A DNA stretch of 64,000 nucleotides, taken from the NCBI GenBank assembly GCA_019914995.1, contig CM034139.1, forward strand, positions 6,488,461 to 6,552,460, read 5' to 3'. This document shows positions 50,640 through 63,679 of this stretch, one piece after another. The translations under genes were made by a program, and so were the position numbers. Below the pieces are notes generated by a model, which made no database searches, was not told the DNA's origin, and saw nothing but the letters and a program-made list of their open reading frames with translations. Within the stretch, counting starts at the first letter, position 1; each line of letters begins with the position of its first letter. Origin of the DNA: Acanthochlamys bracteata (lineage: Eukaryota > Streptophyta > Magnoliopsida > Pandanales > Velloziaceae).

Positions 50640-51240
50640 TGTGGAATGTTTTCGTAATAACAACGAATCACGTACTAAAAATTGGAAAGGTAACTTCTCG
50701 AAACCCAACACGTTCAAACAAATTAGTGTTACTGTAACTTTTTAGGTGTCGTTTAAGGATTTTAAACAATAATTATCATGATTTATCAAGATTTGTTTGT
50801 TTTAATTTTAATTTTCAATATTAATTTTAATAAATTTAAATAAGTGATACACAATAAAACTTTTATATATAACGTTATAATTTTTTAAATTATTTATTAA
50901 CTTCTTTTAGAAACACTTTTAAAAATAAGCAATCCTACAGGTGGAACGTAAGTAGCTAAATTAACAAAAATATTACCCACATATAATTACACTATCACTA
51001 TTTTATCAAGGTTATTATCTTCTAAGCAACGCAATATTATTGAATTGTGGTAAATTTTACTAATAATTCAGTAATTTTCCTTTTTCTTTTTAAGGAGTTC
51101 ATATTCTTCCCTACAAAATTCCCAGACGTTCACAGAAGTTTCTAGCGATTCTTCTTCTCATTTCCTCGACGGTTTTTCCATTTTCCCGAATTATCTTTCT
51201 GATTGTTCCAAATTTACGAAACCAACCACCGACCTCACCG
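50640..51240. other. Intergenic spacer between the divergent UBTD-like and ERD2-like genes
   Basis: This AT-rich spacer holds the promoters of both neighbours. An AT-rich element with GTGTCGTTTAAGG near 50747 may be a decayed MITE. No gene. Confidence 0.35.
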
Positions 51241-51245
51241 TCGCC

Positions 51246-54224
51246 ATGAATATCTTTCGTTTCGCCGGCGACATGACTCATCTCGCAAGCGTTCTCATTC
51301 TTCTTCTCAAGATCTACGCAACCAAATCTTGCTCCGGTATCAGTCGATCCGTTTTCTTCCGTTGATTTTTAGTCAGTAGATTGAATTTGATGTTGATTGT
51401 TGACGGTTTGTTTGATTGATGAATGAATGAACAGGGATATCGTTGAAGACGCAGGAGTTGTACGCGCTGGTGTTTCTGACAAGGTACATAGATTTGGTTA
51501 CGGATTTCATCTCGGTCTACAACAGTGTGATGAAAATCGTGTTCATAACGAGCTCGATCGCGATCGTTTGGTTCATGCGGTTACACCCTGCCGTCTGCCG
51601 AACGTACGACCGACACATGGACAGCTTCCGGCATTACATACTCATCGCCGCAGCCGCAGCTCTTGCGCTCCTTTTCCACGATCAGTTCACCTTCAGAGAC
51701 GTAAGTTTGCTTCCTTGTCCCTGTCTAGTGTTACCGACTGAGTTTGGGGGTGTTTGGCTTTGCTTTCCTCCAACCCAACTTTTCAATTCTCCATTTCACA
51801 TTTTTTAATATATTTTTTATAAATATATAAAAAATTTATTTAAAAAATTAGAAAGTGTAGAAAAATTCTACGGAGTGAGATCTTTTTATTACATATTTTT
51901 ATTATTTTTTTAGAAGTAAAAAAAATAAAGCTCGTTTTTCAAAAAAGACAAAAATATCCTTCATTTCATAAGCAATCCCAAACGTCCCCTTTGCTATGTT
52001 GTTGTCTGAAATGGGAGTTACCGAATTTGGTATGCTAGTGTTTCCATGGAGTGTTAAGGTGTGGGATATATAGGTTTGAAGTAGATTTAATAAGTGTTAG
52101 AAATTTTTTATGTTATTGATTGTTTTGCATGGTAGTTAGTTTGCTTTGCTCGTGATTGATTAAGAGTTATAAAGTGAGCAGGGAGTGATGCATTGGCAGG
52201 CATTTCAAATTGCGTTCTTTGAGATTTTGGTAGGATAAATGCATGAAGGTTTCACCACTAAATGTTTGGTTGAGTTCCTGACCATATTACTACAATGTTG
52301 ATTACGATTGACACCTTTATTTTCTGGTGGAAAGCATGTGGATGTTGTGTTGGTCACACCTCTTTGTGGTGGAGAGCATGAAGCTGTTGCTTTGGGGAAG
52401 ATTTTCCCAAAGAGTTCAGATTTTAGCTTATTGATCATATTGTGAGATATTAGAATTGGAATGTACCAACTTCAACAAGTTAAACCTAGTGCAGACCAGT
52501 TGTGTTAAGAGTCTCTTTAATTGAAAATCCGAAGACCCTATCTTCTGCAGCTAAATGACTCGGATTATGTTGGTTTTCGCCAGTGTTGTGTATGTTGTTT
52601 GATAAAGTTATGACAAGGCTTCATGCTTATTAATCTATGATGAGTGTTACCTCTTATCATACTTCAATGATTGGAAGCTGCTTTCAAATGATTTTTTTTC
52701 TTTTTCTGAAAGGAAGGTGGTACATATCGAAGAAAGCTTCATTCAGTTTGACAAATTTCATAATGTTTATTGCATTGTTTTTATCGTAGCACCTTTCCAA
52801 ATGATGCTCACTGCAGGTGCTGTGGGCATTCTCTATATATCTGGAGGCAGTAGCAATTCTTCCGCAACTAGTTTTGCTACAAAGAAGTGGAAATGTGGAC
52901 AATTTGACTGGGCAATATGTGTTCTTTCTTGGGTATGTTTCCTAGCCTTTCCTGTTTTCTGTCTTCTGTAAATACGAGTCCAAGCATATGATGTCTATCT
53001 GGTAAGCATCAACTAGCTTGAATATTTATAGGAGGTTTTGTTATTTTCTAGACATGCTCCCTGGACTATGACTGTGTCTAGCTGGGTAGTACTACATATG
53101 TAGGCACTATAGTTTTTGATGTATCATAGTGTATGTCAAACATAGGAAAATGTTCATCAAAATGCTATGACATGTTTTCAAGATCAGAATTTTGGAAGAG
53201 GTTCCTTATATGGCAAAGAACTCATGAGGGATATATTTTATTGAGAATCAGGTTTAAGGGAGCTGTGCTTCTTAAAGTAAAAGCTTACAGCTGCAATCAG
53301 ATATCATATGAGGTGCTTAGAGCAACATGCCTTTAATTGTAGAATCATTTAAGCAATTTCATGTTGACTGCGGGCTTAGTTTCTATAGTCTTTATTTAAG
53401 TTAGGATAGGGTAAAGGTAGCAAAAGATGCTCACACGAGTGTGTCACTAGTGGGTTGAAAGGGAGGTCTAGTGAATAAAATATTGAGACCCTACAACGAT
53501 CGACCTTTTCTTCGTGCCATGTATCTCTGCTAACTGCTTCATGCGCGTATCTTCCTTTCTTACTTCTCATTGACTGATGATAGAACTTAACATCGCCAGT
53601 GGAAGTGTGGAAGTTACTGTGTTAATTGCACTGAGTTTATAATGATATTGTGATTAGAGCTCACTTGTCCTGTATACCTGGCTGAGTTGAAATCTCACTG
53701 CAGTCAAAACTTAATCTTCATGACGTAGTATTTAGGATCATTGATCTGTCATTGTCCTTATGAAAATAAATTAGGAGAAATAATCACATAATGAGCTCTC
53801 TTTGCACCAATTGGTCATGTAGCCCTTCATTGACAATCTTGCAGATGATGCACGGGGTCCATTGAATTTTGCTGATACTAAAAAATTTTGTCATTGTAGG
53901 GCTTACCGTGCATTCTACATTCTAAACTGGATATACCGCTATTTCACTGAGCAGCACTATAGTCGGTGGATACGTAAGTTTCAATTAAATATTTGGTAGG
54001 ATGTTTCTTCTTTTTTCCAGAATGTACTTAATTCTGTTCATTTCAGCATGGCTAGCTGGTCTCGTCCAAACTGCTCTCTATGCTGACTTCTTCTACTACT
54101 ACTTCATAAGGTAAGATGAATTTATGTAACAGCATATAATGTAAATGAAGAAAATTAAGAACTAACGATGCTTCTGGTTATCATCAGCTGGAAGAACAAT
54201 TCCAAGCTTCAGTTGCCAGCCTAA
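51246..54224 (+). CDS. ERD2: ERD2-type ER lumen protein retaining (KDEL/HDEL) receptor, 6 exons
   Basis: This seven-TM Golgi/ER receptor returns H/KDEL-tagged proteins to the ER. Exons 51246-51336, 51435-51700, 52817-52932, 53900-53973, 54047-54110 and 54188-54224 join in phase to give 215 residues, as remembered for Arabidopsis ERD2. It starts [20 protein letters not shown] and holds [63 protein letters not shown] and [20 protein letters not shown], ending in LPA. All junctions are GT-AG. Intron 2 carries a MITE at about 51747-51989. Whether it is ERD2a or ERD2b cannot be told. Confidence 0.95.
51747..51989. mobile_element. MITE-like element in ERD2 intron 2
   Basis: The left end GGGGTGTTTGGCTTTGC and the complement of the right end GGGGACGTTTGGGATTGC are inverted repeats. 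TTTG flanks both sides (51743-51746 and 51990-51993). The 243-bp interior is AT-rich and palindromic. Confidence 0.6.
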
Positions 54225-55260
54225 AATTACTTGTGGTCGGTGAATTTGCTGAAGGGCCAGTTTCTGGATTGATTAAATGCCATGAGGCTTTTGAAAAGGT
54301 CAGAAGCTGGCATCTGAGTTTTGATCTCCACAAGGAATTTGAGAGCTCGTATTTTGTATTTGGTGAATTGTTGTCCATATTGGAAGAAAGTAGAGAAGTA
54401 TCAAGGGAACTTCAACTGATTGAGACCTCCTTCACCCTGCTTCATGTGAATACCACATTCCAAGCAAAGATTGTATCGGTAGCTTTTGGCCTCGTCTCAA
54501 TATCGATCAATTCTTTTCCAAAGAACTTCATGTATGTTGATTGATTAGATTTGTTGAAACGAATTACTTGCTGCTACTTTGCCTCCGAGTTCCTGCATGT
54601 GTAGCTTAGAATGATCGAGGTTGTGGTGTCAGGAGGTGGTAAGAAAAACTTCTTGGAGATAGTACTGAGATACGATGCCAACTTCTTCAGTTATTCTTTT
54701 GATGACCTGGGACATGCCAAAGCTGAATTCGCTGGTAGTGAATGAAATACAATCTGATATGATATATAAGAATGTTGAATATATCGTACCATCTTTACCG
54801 TTCGCCTCATGAAACGCTTCAATTTCTTTCAATGGGATTTTCTGAAGTATGCTGCTCATTACAATATCCTGGAGAAAGCCTCGCCTCAAACCCTTTCGAT
54901 AACAGGAGAGGACCAAACTTGTAGACAAAGAAGTCTTGAACAGTGCAGGATATTTGAACTACAAAAGACGTTTGGTGAATAAAACAAAACAAAAACAAGT
55001 ACTGAGAAAAAAATCGGTCGAACATCTGCTGAAGCAACAATTGTTGGCCATGCCCTTTTTCATGCATCAAGAGCCAGAGCTAGCAGCAGCCTTTAACATA
55101 ACAATGAAACATGAAATCTGCCTCCAATCAGGAGAAGTTTCTAACAAGAATCTGCACAAATTCTATAAAGATGTTCTACAGTACTTCATGAGCAAATATC
55201 AAAAGTTTTTGAAAGAATTGGAGATTTATTCAGATGGGATGACCACCTAGTAAAAGTCAC
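54225..55260. other. ERD2 3' region and unassigned coding-like sequence
   Basis: The first part is presumably ERD2 3'-UTR. Three unusually long open stretches follow: plus 54233-54544 (KCHEAFEKVRSW..), minus 54629-54928 (..MSQVIKRITEEVGIVSQYY) and plus 54936-55250 (..VEHLLKQQLLAMPFF, KFYKDVLQYFMSKYQKFL). I recognise none, and no splice model joins them. They may be parts of a decayed gene. Confidence 0.3.
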
Positions 55261-55833
55261 AATTTAAATTGATAATATACAACAAGAACAAGGATAAGGC
55301 AGGAAATGATTAGACTTTGGCAATTAATTTATACCAAACATTTAAGTCTAACTTAATCGACTATTGTGATATTACCTTCGGCTGCTCCAAGGAACCCGTA
55401 TTAAATTATTCACGAGAAGATCAAACATAAAAAATTGCCCTGAATTCACACATCAAGTTTGACCTGTAAGAATCATCCGGTTAATAAAATCAGCCATCAG
55501 CGCCACCGCATATGCTCCAGCTCTGCTTGTTGTGATGAAAAGAAATGAAGATATTTATTTAGTTCTACGGAATATGGTTTGGCTCTGACGAATAATGATC
55601 ATAAACACCAGCCTTCTGCATGAATAGCGATCCTACCCCTAACCGGAAAGCATCTTAAAGCTCCCCCATTTGCACTAAGTCGGTTTGCCAACCAACCAAC
55701 AATCCCTGGGAAATGTCTTCTCCTTGGCGAAGCACTTTGCTCCAAATAGAAACCAACTCAAGCCATTAGGAGATACTCATCGACTGACTCAGTGATTAAA
55801 AAGACATTTTCCCTGGCTAACCCATGATGGCTT

Positions 55834-58800
55834 TCAACTGAGGTTAAGCACACTAAGAGATGTTCCAAGCGACGACGCTTGAACATCTACTGCAGGTGGG
55901 ATTGGCTCAGCAAACTGCTCAACTGAGGATGTTTTGGATGCTTCACCCAGAGCTTCAAGCATGTTAATAACATCATTAGAATCATCCAAATAGTACTTCG
56001 CTTTGCTTGGTTTCTGGCCAACAGTGCAAGCAAACACTGACGTATTGGGGGCAACCAAATTCTTGCTCATCACTCCCGCAATACATTTAAACATGTCCTC
56101 ATCAGATCTGTCATCACCAATGCAGAGAACAAAATCTGCTTGCCTCCTCTGCCCAACCATAGATGACAAAATCTTTTTTGCAACTGAGCCCTTGCTGACA
56201 CCCTGATTACAGTCACCATCATGTTAGTGATCTCTACTTGTAAATATGCCAAACCAGATAAAGTACTGAAATGCCATTTTACTCAGTCTTCAGATTGTTA
56301 AATCTTAGTATGTATAATGATTCTTCACATTGCTTTACACAGACATGACGCTTAGATTCAGTTTTCAACAGTGCGAGTAATTACAAAATGGATGACCTTG
56401 ACATGCAAATCCACAGAACACACCTTGTGATATCCATCATCAGTTTACAATTGCTGTACTTCCTTATATTTTATAGTTGAAGAGTATTGCCCTACATATG
56501 CATACTGCTGGCATCCTTGTAGTGACTTCATTAACTAATGCAAGACATATCATAAAAGGTAACTTCGTAGTTCTAACAAACTTCCTTGTTATAAAACTAA
56601 AGATGGTTTACAATATATACCTGAGGTTTGACTTCAACAATGCACTGCCCACTCTTTACTTCCACCGGTTCATTAGCTAATACACTTTCCAAATGGTCTT
56701 GCAACTCCTTTGCCTGAGCAGACCCAAAGCCCGGGTCTGCATCCTGATGATGCCATACCAGAGCACTCTCTTTCTTCTCTATAAAAGATCCATCAGTAGC
56801 TTCAGTGTAATGCCTCATAACGGGCTCAGCCATTTGGATCCATGAAAAATCAGTGTCCTGGCTGTGCCTTTCCCATTCTTCATCACTTGTCCACCTATAG
56901 TCATAGAGCGACACATATCCTTCAATATCTTTTATAACTCACTTCAACAATTTTCTCGAGTCTAGTGTAACATATACCTTTTACTGGGCTATCATCTGCA
57001 ATAGATATGGCAAGCACAAGACTCATGCCTAAAGTGCAAATGTAGCATATAGGATTAAAAATCAAACACACCGCCCTACTAGATGGGGAAGCGATACATA
57101 GAAAACCAGATGCTGATTACAGACAAAGACTAAAATCTTCCAAGGCCCACCTTAGCAGCATAAGAGATAGTATATTGGAATTTCTAATGTTAGTCATCTC
57201 CCCTAACAAGTGAAGACAGATAATTCTTTTTCTTAGATGACATTTTTGCAAGTCTAGTGCAAAACTTTTGGAGTTGATCCAACTGATTCTTAGTTTAGGA
57301 CAAACGAAGCAATACTATAACGGGAAAAGTTCTTTGGCAGAACATACCTCATGAAAAAACCGTGTTCTGCAGCAATTCCGAGCCTATCACATTGTGAAAA
57401 CCACTTCCCTAAGGTTTCCCTCTCCCTTCCGCTAACCAAGAAAATCACATTCTTCTTATCTTGGCATAGAGTATTGATGATTGAGATAACTTGAGCGCTC
57501 GGAGTCTTGACCATAGAAGTCTGTGACACAACTGTACCATCATAGTCGAGTAAAATCACCCTGCTCTTGGCCCTCTCATAGGCCAGAACAATGGCATCTA
57601 CATTGAGCTTCCTGAAGTTGGGATCAAGTGCCACAACCCTGAAGCCAAACCCCAGCCCAATCCCCCAACACTTCCTCCTAAAATGGTCCTTGCAGGCTCT
57701 CTCGAAATCCTGCATAAAGCTACCAGCCCAATAACCCACATGATGAGTACTGACATACTTGTAATGCTTCTCATGCCGCAGCTGCTTCTCGGCCTCTGGC
57801 AATGAAATTGCTTCATTCATTGCCTCAGCAGTTGTATCAATGTTCCACGGATTAACCCTTATGGCTCCGCTCAGTGAGGGTGAGCACCCGATGAACTCAG
57901 AAACAACTAGCATGCTCTTCCTGGGTCCTGAACTCTCCACACTTGATTCAGAACCACTGTTCCCTTGCCGACAAACAACATACTCGTACGGAGTTAAATT
58001 CATTCCATCCCTCACAGCAGTTACCACAAGGCACTCAGTAATGGCATAATAAGATATCCGCTCAGCAAGTGAAACCGGACGGTCAATGAAAACCACAGGG
58101 CTATAACCTTCCCGACTGAAATCATCATTGATCCTCTTGCAAGTCTGCTGGATTTCAGCCTGTATCTCATCAATATCCTTGCCCCGTGCACGGGCAGGAT
58201 TCACAATCTGAACAAGCACAGCTCGGCCTTGCCACTTGGTGTGAACCCGCAGCATCTGCTCGAAAGCAAGCAACTTTAGATCGATCCCTTTAAAAACATC
58301 CATATCGTCAACTCCAAGTAGAACGGTTTTTCCTTGGAATTGTTGGCGTAGGTCTGCAGCGCGCCACTCCGCATCAGCCTGCGACAAGGCGGAGTCAAGC
58401 TGGCCCATGTGAACACCCACAGGCATGATCTTGATACCAACTGTGCGGCCATAGTACTCCAACTCAATATACCCCCGGCTAGATTGGTGCTCTAACTTAA
58501 GCATCCTAGAACAGCAGGAAAGAAAATGGCGAGCGTAATCGAACGTGTGAAACCCAATCAAATCACAATTCAAGAGCGATTTCAGAATCTCTTCGCGAAC
58601 AGGAAGAGTCCTATAGATCTCCGATGACGGAAACGGCGAGTGCAGGAAAAACCCCATACGTAACCGATTGAATCTACGTCGAAGGAACGACGGCAGAGCA
58701 AGTAGATGGTAATCATGGATCCAAATATAATCATCCTCAGGACTGATTACCTCAATCACCTTCTGCGAGAACAGCTTGTTCGCGAGAACGTAAGACTCCC

Positions 58801-59350
58801 ACAGGGATCGATCGAACCTTCCAGCGGCTGCTGCAGCGGTGGGAAACGGTAACATGTAATGAAACAGTGGCCAGAGATGCTGCTTACAGAATCCATGATA
58901 GAATCTATCGAGAAGATCAGGCGGTAAAAACGCAGGCACGCATTTGAATCTCTCGAGAAGACTACTCGATACATCGTCTTGCTCATCGGGATCGACTTCG
59001 GCACGCAGCGAACCAACATAGATCACCTCCATATCTTCTGGCAAACCATCTTTGAGTTGAAGCAGAAGAGATTCATCGTCCCAAGAGAAACTCCATCCCC
59101 TTCCATCTGGTCTCCGGCGCGCTTTAACAGGAAGCTGATTGGCGACGATGATCACTCGATCCTGAGCGTTCGAAGAAGGCACGTCCGATGAAACGCTCCC
59201 GGCTCGTTCATCGTCATCGAGTTCGGAGACGATTCCTGGTACCGTCATGACACGAGGCAAACGGCGGCGAGGTCCACCGCCTGGTCCGGCGAGTTCAGGG
59301 AAGTTTCCAGCGGCGAGATCTAGTAGATTTGTGTACGATCTTGACATCAT
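55834..59350 (-). CDS. Class II trehalose-6-phosphate synthase (TPS7-like), 3 exons
   Basis: Exons 59350-57348, 56894-56621 and 56202-55834 join in phase to give 881 residues. The N-terminus MMSRSYTNLLDLAAGNFPEL and RRLPRVMTVPG are typical of TPS7-type proteins. A glycosyltransferase-20 domain (about 65-545; IWIHDYHLLALPSFLRRR, FLHSPFPSSEIYRTLP) is followed by a phosphatase-like domain (about 595-850) with LLDYDGT and GDDRSDEDMF. In active synthases the nucleotide-sugar loop reads VDRLDYxKG; here it is VDDMDVFKG, so the Arg is replaced. This fits class II proteins, which are mostly regulatory (SnRK1-linked) rather than catalytic. The large first exon and two small ones match plant class II genes. 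Confidence 0.95.
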
Positions 59351-59778
59351 CTTTCCGGTGGATCAATTAAGAAATTGTTTGATCGAATTCTGCTTTGGCG
59401 CTGAAAATTTTTCTTGGGAAATTGCAATGAAATTTGAATGGAATTTGTTTTGAATTTTGTTTTTGTTTCGGTTCCTGTCTTGGTTTGTATATAAATGGAA
59501 GAAGAAGAACAAAAATAAAGAAAACGAAACTAATAATCTAAGTTGGAAAAAATAGGGGTATTTGAGGAAGAAAATAAAAGTAGTAGGATAATGTTTCGGC
59601 CAGCAGAGAGCGGGGAAGAGACAGCTGGAGTCACGCGAGGTGTAGAGACTAGAGAGAAGAGCTATTATTTCTATTTCCAAGTTCTGGCCCACTTGATTTG
59701 GGGCCCATTTGAAGACTAAGCGGGTCATATTTCTTAGAAGAAAAAATCCCTTCGGACCAACTACGCGGCTAAAAATGA

Positions 59779-59800
59779 TGACGTCATTAATGACGTGGCA
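59779..59800 (-). promoter_or_regulatory. Paired TGACG (as-1-like) elements upstream of the TPS gene
   Basis: TGACGTCA at 59779-59786 and TGACGTGGC at 59791-59799 form two ACGT-core sites 12 bp apart, the as-1 arrangement bound by TGA/bZIP factors. They lie about 430 bp upstream of the TPS ATG. A TATA-like TTTATATAC lies near 59486-59494 on the minus strand. Confidence 0.4.
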
Positions 59801-59929
59801 CAAGGTCAAATTTTCAAAAATATTGAAGGGGTTTGACTTTGACGTAGAAAACCGTTGACCGCACGTAAATTGAAATGAGTTGTGAAGCAGTTGTGGGTTG
59901 TGGTTGTGAACCATTCAACTTTCGAGAGT

Positions 59930-60970
59930 AGTATTCGGGTTCGTTTGAGAGTGTTTATAAATAAAAATTTTTTAAAATAGAAATTATTTTTGTTTTTTTT
60001 AAATAAATTTTTTTTTTTTTTTTAAAAAAAATAAAAATTCCATAAAAAGATCAAATTTTGTAAAATTTTTTTTATGACAAATTTATTTTTCAAAGAATTT
60101 ATGAAAATATTTTTCTAAAAGTTCAACTTTTTCATCAACTTTTACTTCATAGATAATAATAGATGATTATTTGGGGTCTATAATATGTAAGCCTATTCCA
60201 TTATCTAGTGAATTTTATGTGAAATGATTGTTTATTGTGAAATGAACTTGGATTTTGTGACTCTACAGTTTAAGGCAATCAAATATCCTACATCAACTTT
60301 ATACATATATTGCATGTTTCAAATATATGTAATTGAATTTTATAAAATTGAATTTTATGAAAGTAAAGTTCGGTAAAAGTAAAATTTGAAGTGAATTTGA
60401 AATAAGTAAAGTAAAATTTAAAATTAAATTTTTATAAAAATAAAATTTGAAATGATAATTGAGACACATAAAGTAATTAAATTTAAAATCTGAAAAGAAC
60501 ATATAGATACGAACGGAGAAAATAAAATTCAGTATATTTAAAACAAGCCCATATATAAACTGGAATACAAAGATATAATATGTCACTCTCATATACATAC
60601 ATCTATGTCAATCCCAATCTCTCAAAAGTTAAAAATACTCCATCATTGATGAATGGATAATGGATGGGATGGATAAATTCTTGACACAAAAATGAGTGAT
60701 GCGGATTTTTGTAGACGTGATGCTTTTAATTTCTTTTGTTTGTTTGCTGTTTTCATAGATGAGACGAAGTGGTCTAATAGATTCATTTGGATTGGAAGGA
60801 ATCACTACTATATATGTCTATATAGTATTTACCAGCTTTTATTTTGTTATGCATATGTAGTTTCTTTTTTTCCTTTAAAGGGAAAAAAATGTCACCAAAT
60901 GATTGTTCTGCATATGTTTTTTGAGAATTTTCTTCATCAAATGTTTAGTATCAACAACTTAGTTAAGGCG
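59930..60970. other. Gene-free AT-rich region
   Basis: 59937-60125 is an AT-rich, palindromic, probably MITE-derived block beginning TTCGTTTGAGAG. No gene is seen; the ORF at 60692-61030 has no recognisable feature. Confidence 0.4.
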
Positions 60971-61454
60971 CATTTGGCACTCAATTTAATTTCAACTTCA
61001 AAATTTTCAATAAATTTTTATAGTATTTAAAATTAGTTTAAAATTTAAAAAATTTGTATATATACGTCATACATTTTACATATATTATTATTTTTATAGA
61101 TATAAAAAATCAAATTTAATGTTTTACAAAAAGTTTAAATGTTTTTTAAAAATTATTTATTTTAATCACTTTCGAACGACTCCTGAGGCTTTTTTGAGAG
61201 AGTATTTAGTAGTACTTTTGAAAAATATTATTCTAAAACGGATGATATTTTTATTTTATTTTAAAATTAAGATTTAATTTTTTTAATCTAAAAATTAATA
61301 ATAATAAGTAATAATAAGATTTTATTATATATAATATTTTTTATATTTAAAAAATTTTAAAATAATTTTTACAATATTATAAAAGATTTATTAAAAATTA
61401 TGAAATGAAAAATTAATTTTTTTTAAAAAAAATGCACTGACAAACGCACCTCAG
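60966..61454. mobile_element. Two adjacent AT-rich MITE-like elements
   Basis: The first spans about 60966-61185 (left GGCGCATTTGGCAC, right ..TTTCGAACGACTCC). The second, 61183-61454, starts CTGAGGCTTTTTTGAG and ends ..CAAACGCACCTCAG, so CTGAGG forms the inverted termini. Both have A/T palindromic interiors. Confidence 0.45.
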
Positions 61455-61459
61455 AAACT

Positions 61460-62700
61460 ACCCAAAAAAATCTTACCTATAGCTAGTTCTTACTTAGAAA
61501 ATACACAAAGTCTGAAAAGAGCATTACAGGGTGGGGGGACTGTTTGGTTGCTATCCAATAGACTGGCATTGGTTTAGTTTGAATTCCACGCTTAATATCC
61601 ACGAGAAAAGCTTAAATTTAATTAAAACCGTACATAAACATGAAAAATGTGAACGTTTTCCATTAAATCTGGTTTCATCAAAGTTCGTTGAGTGGACCAA
61701 ATCTAAATAATTAGTAGATACATTATTTGCTATGAATGCGATACTCGTGTTAATTAAAAAGTTTAAGATTAGGTGAAACTGAGATCTTCAACAATGCAAA
61801 ATAGTCGTAAAATCAAGTTCTGCATTAATGCAAATTATTGCAGATTCTTCTATGTGTTTGTTCTTAGCTAGCTTTGCAAGAGAATCATTTCAACAGCTAG
61901 CCGTACCTAGTGGGGAATGGATCAAATTCTTCTATTAGGCATTAATAATCAAGTAAAAGCCTGTTACCAGAGTTTTTTGGGTCTTCTACAATGTGGCTCA
62001 TGAACGTAGAAATTATGCGGCATTTGAAAAAATATATTTTTTTTCATTCTAATTTTTTATTTTATATTATAAAAAGTATAGAATTATTTATTTTCAAAAG
62101 CAAAAAAATCAATCATGTATAACCTTTGAAAATTCGAAAGCTGAAACACGTACTTGTGCACGAACTCTAGCCAGCTAACTCTATCGAGGTGATCCCTGCA
62201 CTCTCTTTGCGCATTCACCGACCGGCACCGTCACCGTCGATCCATGCCCTCGACTGCTAGCCATTGACGGCGGTACTCTGCGCTTTGATAACATATTCGG
62301 CGTAACACTCTACCGGTGAGGGCAAAGATTTATTAGTTTCCCATGTCAAGTAATTTGAGATGCGGAAAAAAAGTTATTAGATTACAACGCGTTCCAAAAA
62401 CCTTAGCCGCCCTAAACTTGTTTCCAGGCAATTACTCAACCTTCAAAAAATTCTTCCTTCTATTAATCAACCTAACCTTGTTGCGGTTCCGTATGTTGAA
62501 CTCTCGATAAAAATTGATTAATGTTTGGATTTTAGTTAAGTGCTTCAACTGCAGTGATAATAAGATGAAAATTTAAGGGATTGCTTATACGTGAAATACA
62601 TGTTTGTTAACAACAACAACTTAATAATACTGGCCAACAATAGTCCCAAATCAATAATATAACAAGTAGAGAAACATAAAGAAAAAGGACTGCATTTAGT
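61460..62700. other. Intergenic region, no gene recognised
   Basis: 62160-62350 is GC-richer (accggcaccgtcaccgtcgatcc) than its surroundings, but no frame gives a recognisable protein. Confidence 0.4.
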
Positions 62701-62714
62701 TTGTTTTGAGCGCG

Positions 62715-63110
62715 GACGTAACTCCAGAAGCGTTTAGAAATATTTATGAAATAAAATTTTTCTAAAATAGAATATATTTTTATTTTTTTTAAAAATGAGA
62801 TTTATTTTTTTATTTTTAAAAATATAATAAAAATATACAATAAAAAAATCTCACTCCATAAAATTATTTTATATTTTTTAAATTTTTAAATAAATTTTTT
62901 ATATACTTATAAAATATATATTAAAATATAAAATAAAAAAAAATTGAAAAGCATCGTTTGAAAAGCTCTTTCAAATATAGATAAATTTGACGCCATAATT
63001 TTTTATATACCATTTTATTTTTAAAATAAAAAAATAATATTTTATAAAGCTCCAAATAAAAATTTTTTAATAGAACTTTTTATTTTAAATAATTTCAAAG
63101 ATCAAGCCCT
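62715..63110. repeat. AT-rich MITE-like cluster
   Basis: Palindromic A/T runs lie between AGAAGCGTTTAGAAAT (about 62727) and AAGCATCGTTTGAAAAGC (about 62949), followed by a second AT-rich block to 63100. A poly-A run of about 18 follows at 63161. Confidence 0.4.
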
Positions 63111-63437
63111 CCAACCTCCACAAGCAGTGATCTTTGGGGGTCTTCTGATAAGCCGCGATGTAAAAAAAAAAAAAAAAAAAGCCTGCCTCCCACAGCTTTA
63201 CAAAATCAGGCTTATTTCACGCAGCCAAATAAAATAACTATTTTGTCATCAATAATTTCACATTTACTGATATCCCAAATTATTATTATTATACATACTT
63301 AATAATTTATTTAATAGTACCAATTTAGTTTTGTAGTTTATAAATACTTTATTCACAAACATTGTTTTCAACTTATTTTTAAAAAAATTTTATCTATCTT
63401 TTTATAAAATAAGCTATTTATTTTAGCAATAAACTTA

Positions 63438-63679
63438 GGGATCATTTGAAATTGCATTTTTCAAATTTTTTTAAAAATTTTTTATTTTACATTTTTAATA
63501 CATACTTTATAAATATTTAAAAAATTTATTTAAAAATTTAGAATGTATCAAAAAATTCTACATAAAATTTTTTTAATTATATTTCATTATTTTTTTAAAA
63601 TAAAAAAATAAAACTTATTTTAAAAAAATAATTTTTATTTTAAAAAAATTCTATTTTATAAACAAATTCAAATCTGTTC
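63438..63679. mobile_element. Tourist/Harbinger-like MITE with TTA target duplication
   Basis: This 242-bp element starts GGGATCATTTGAAATTGC. The complement of its right end is GAACAGATTTGAATTTG. TTA flanks it at 63435-63437 and 63680-63682, matching the elements at 15083 and 31861. Confidence 0.6.

Noticed and set aside
60692-61030. 112-codon plus-strand ORF
   Set aside because: Phe/Ile-rich translation of AT-rich DNA running into a MITE; no homology recognised.
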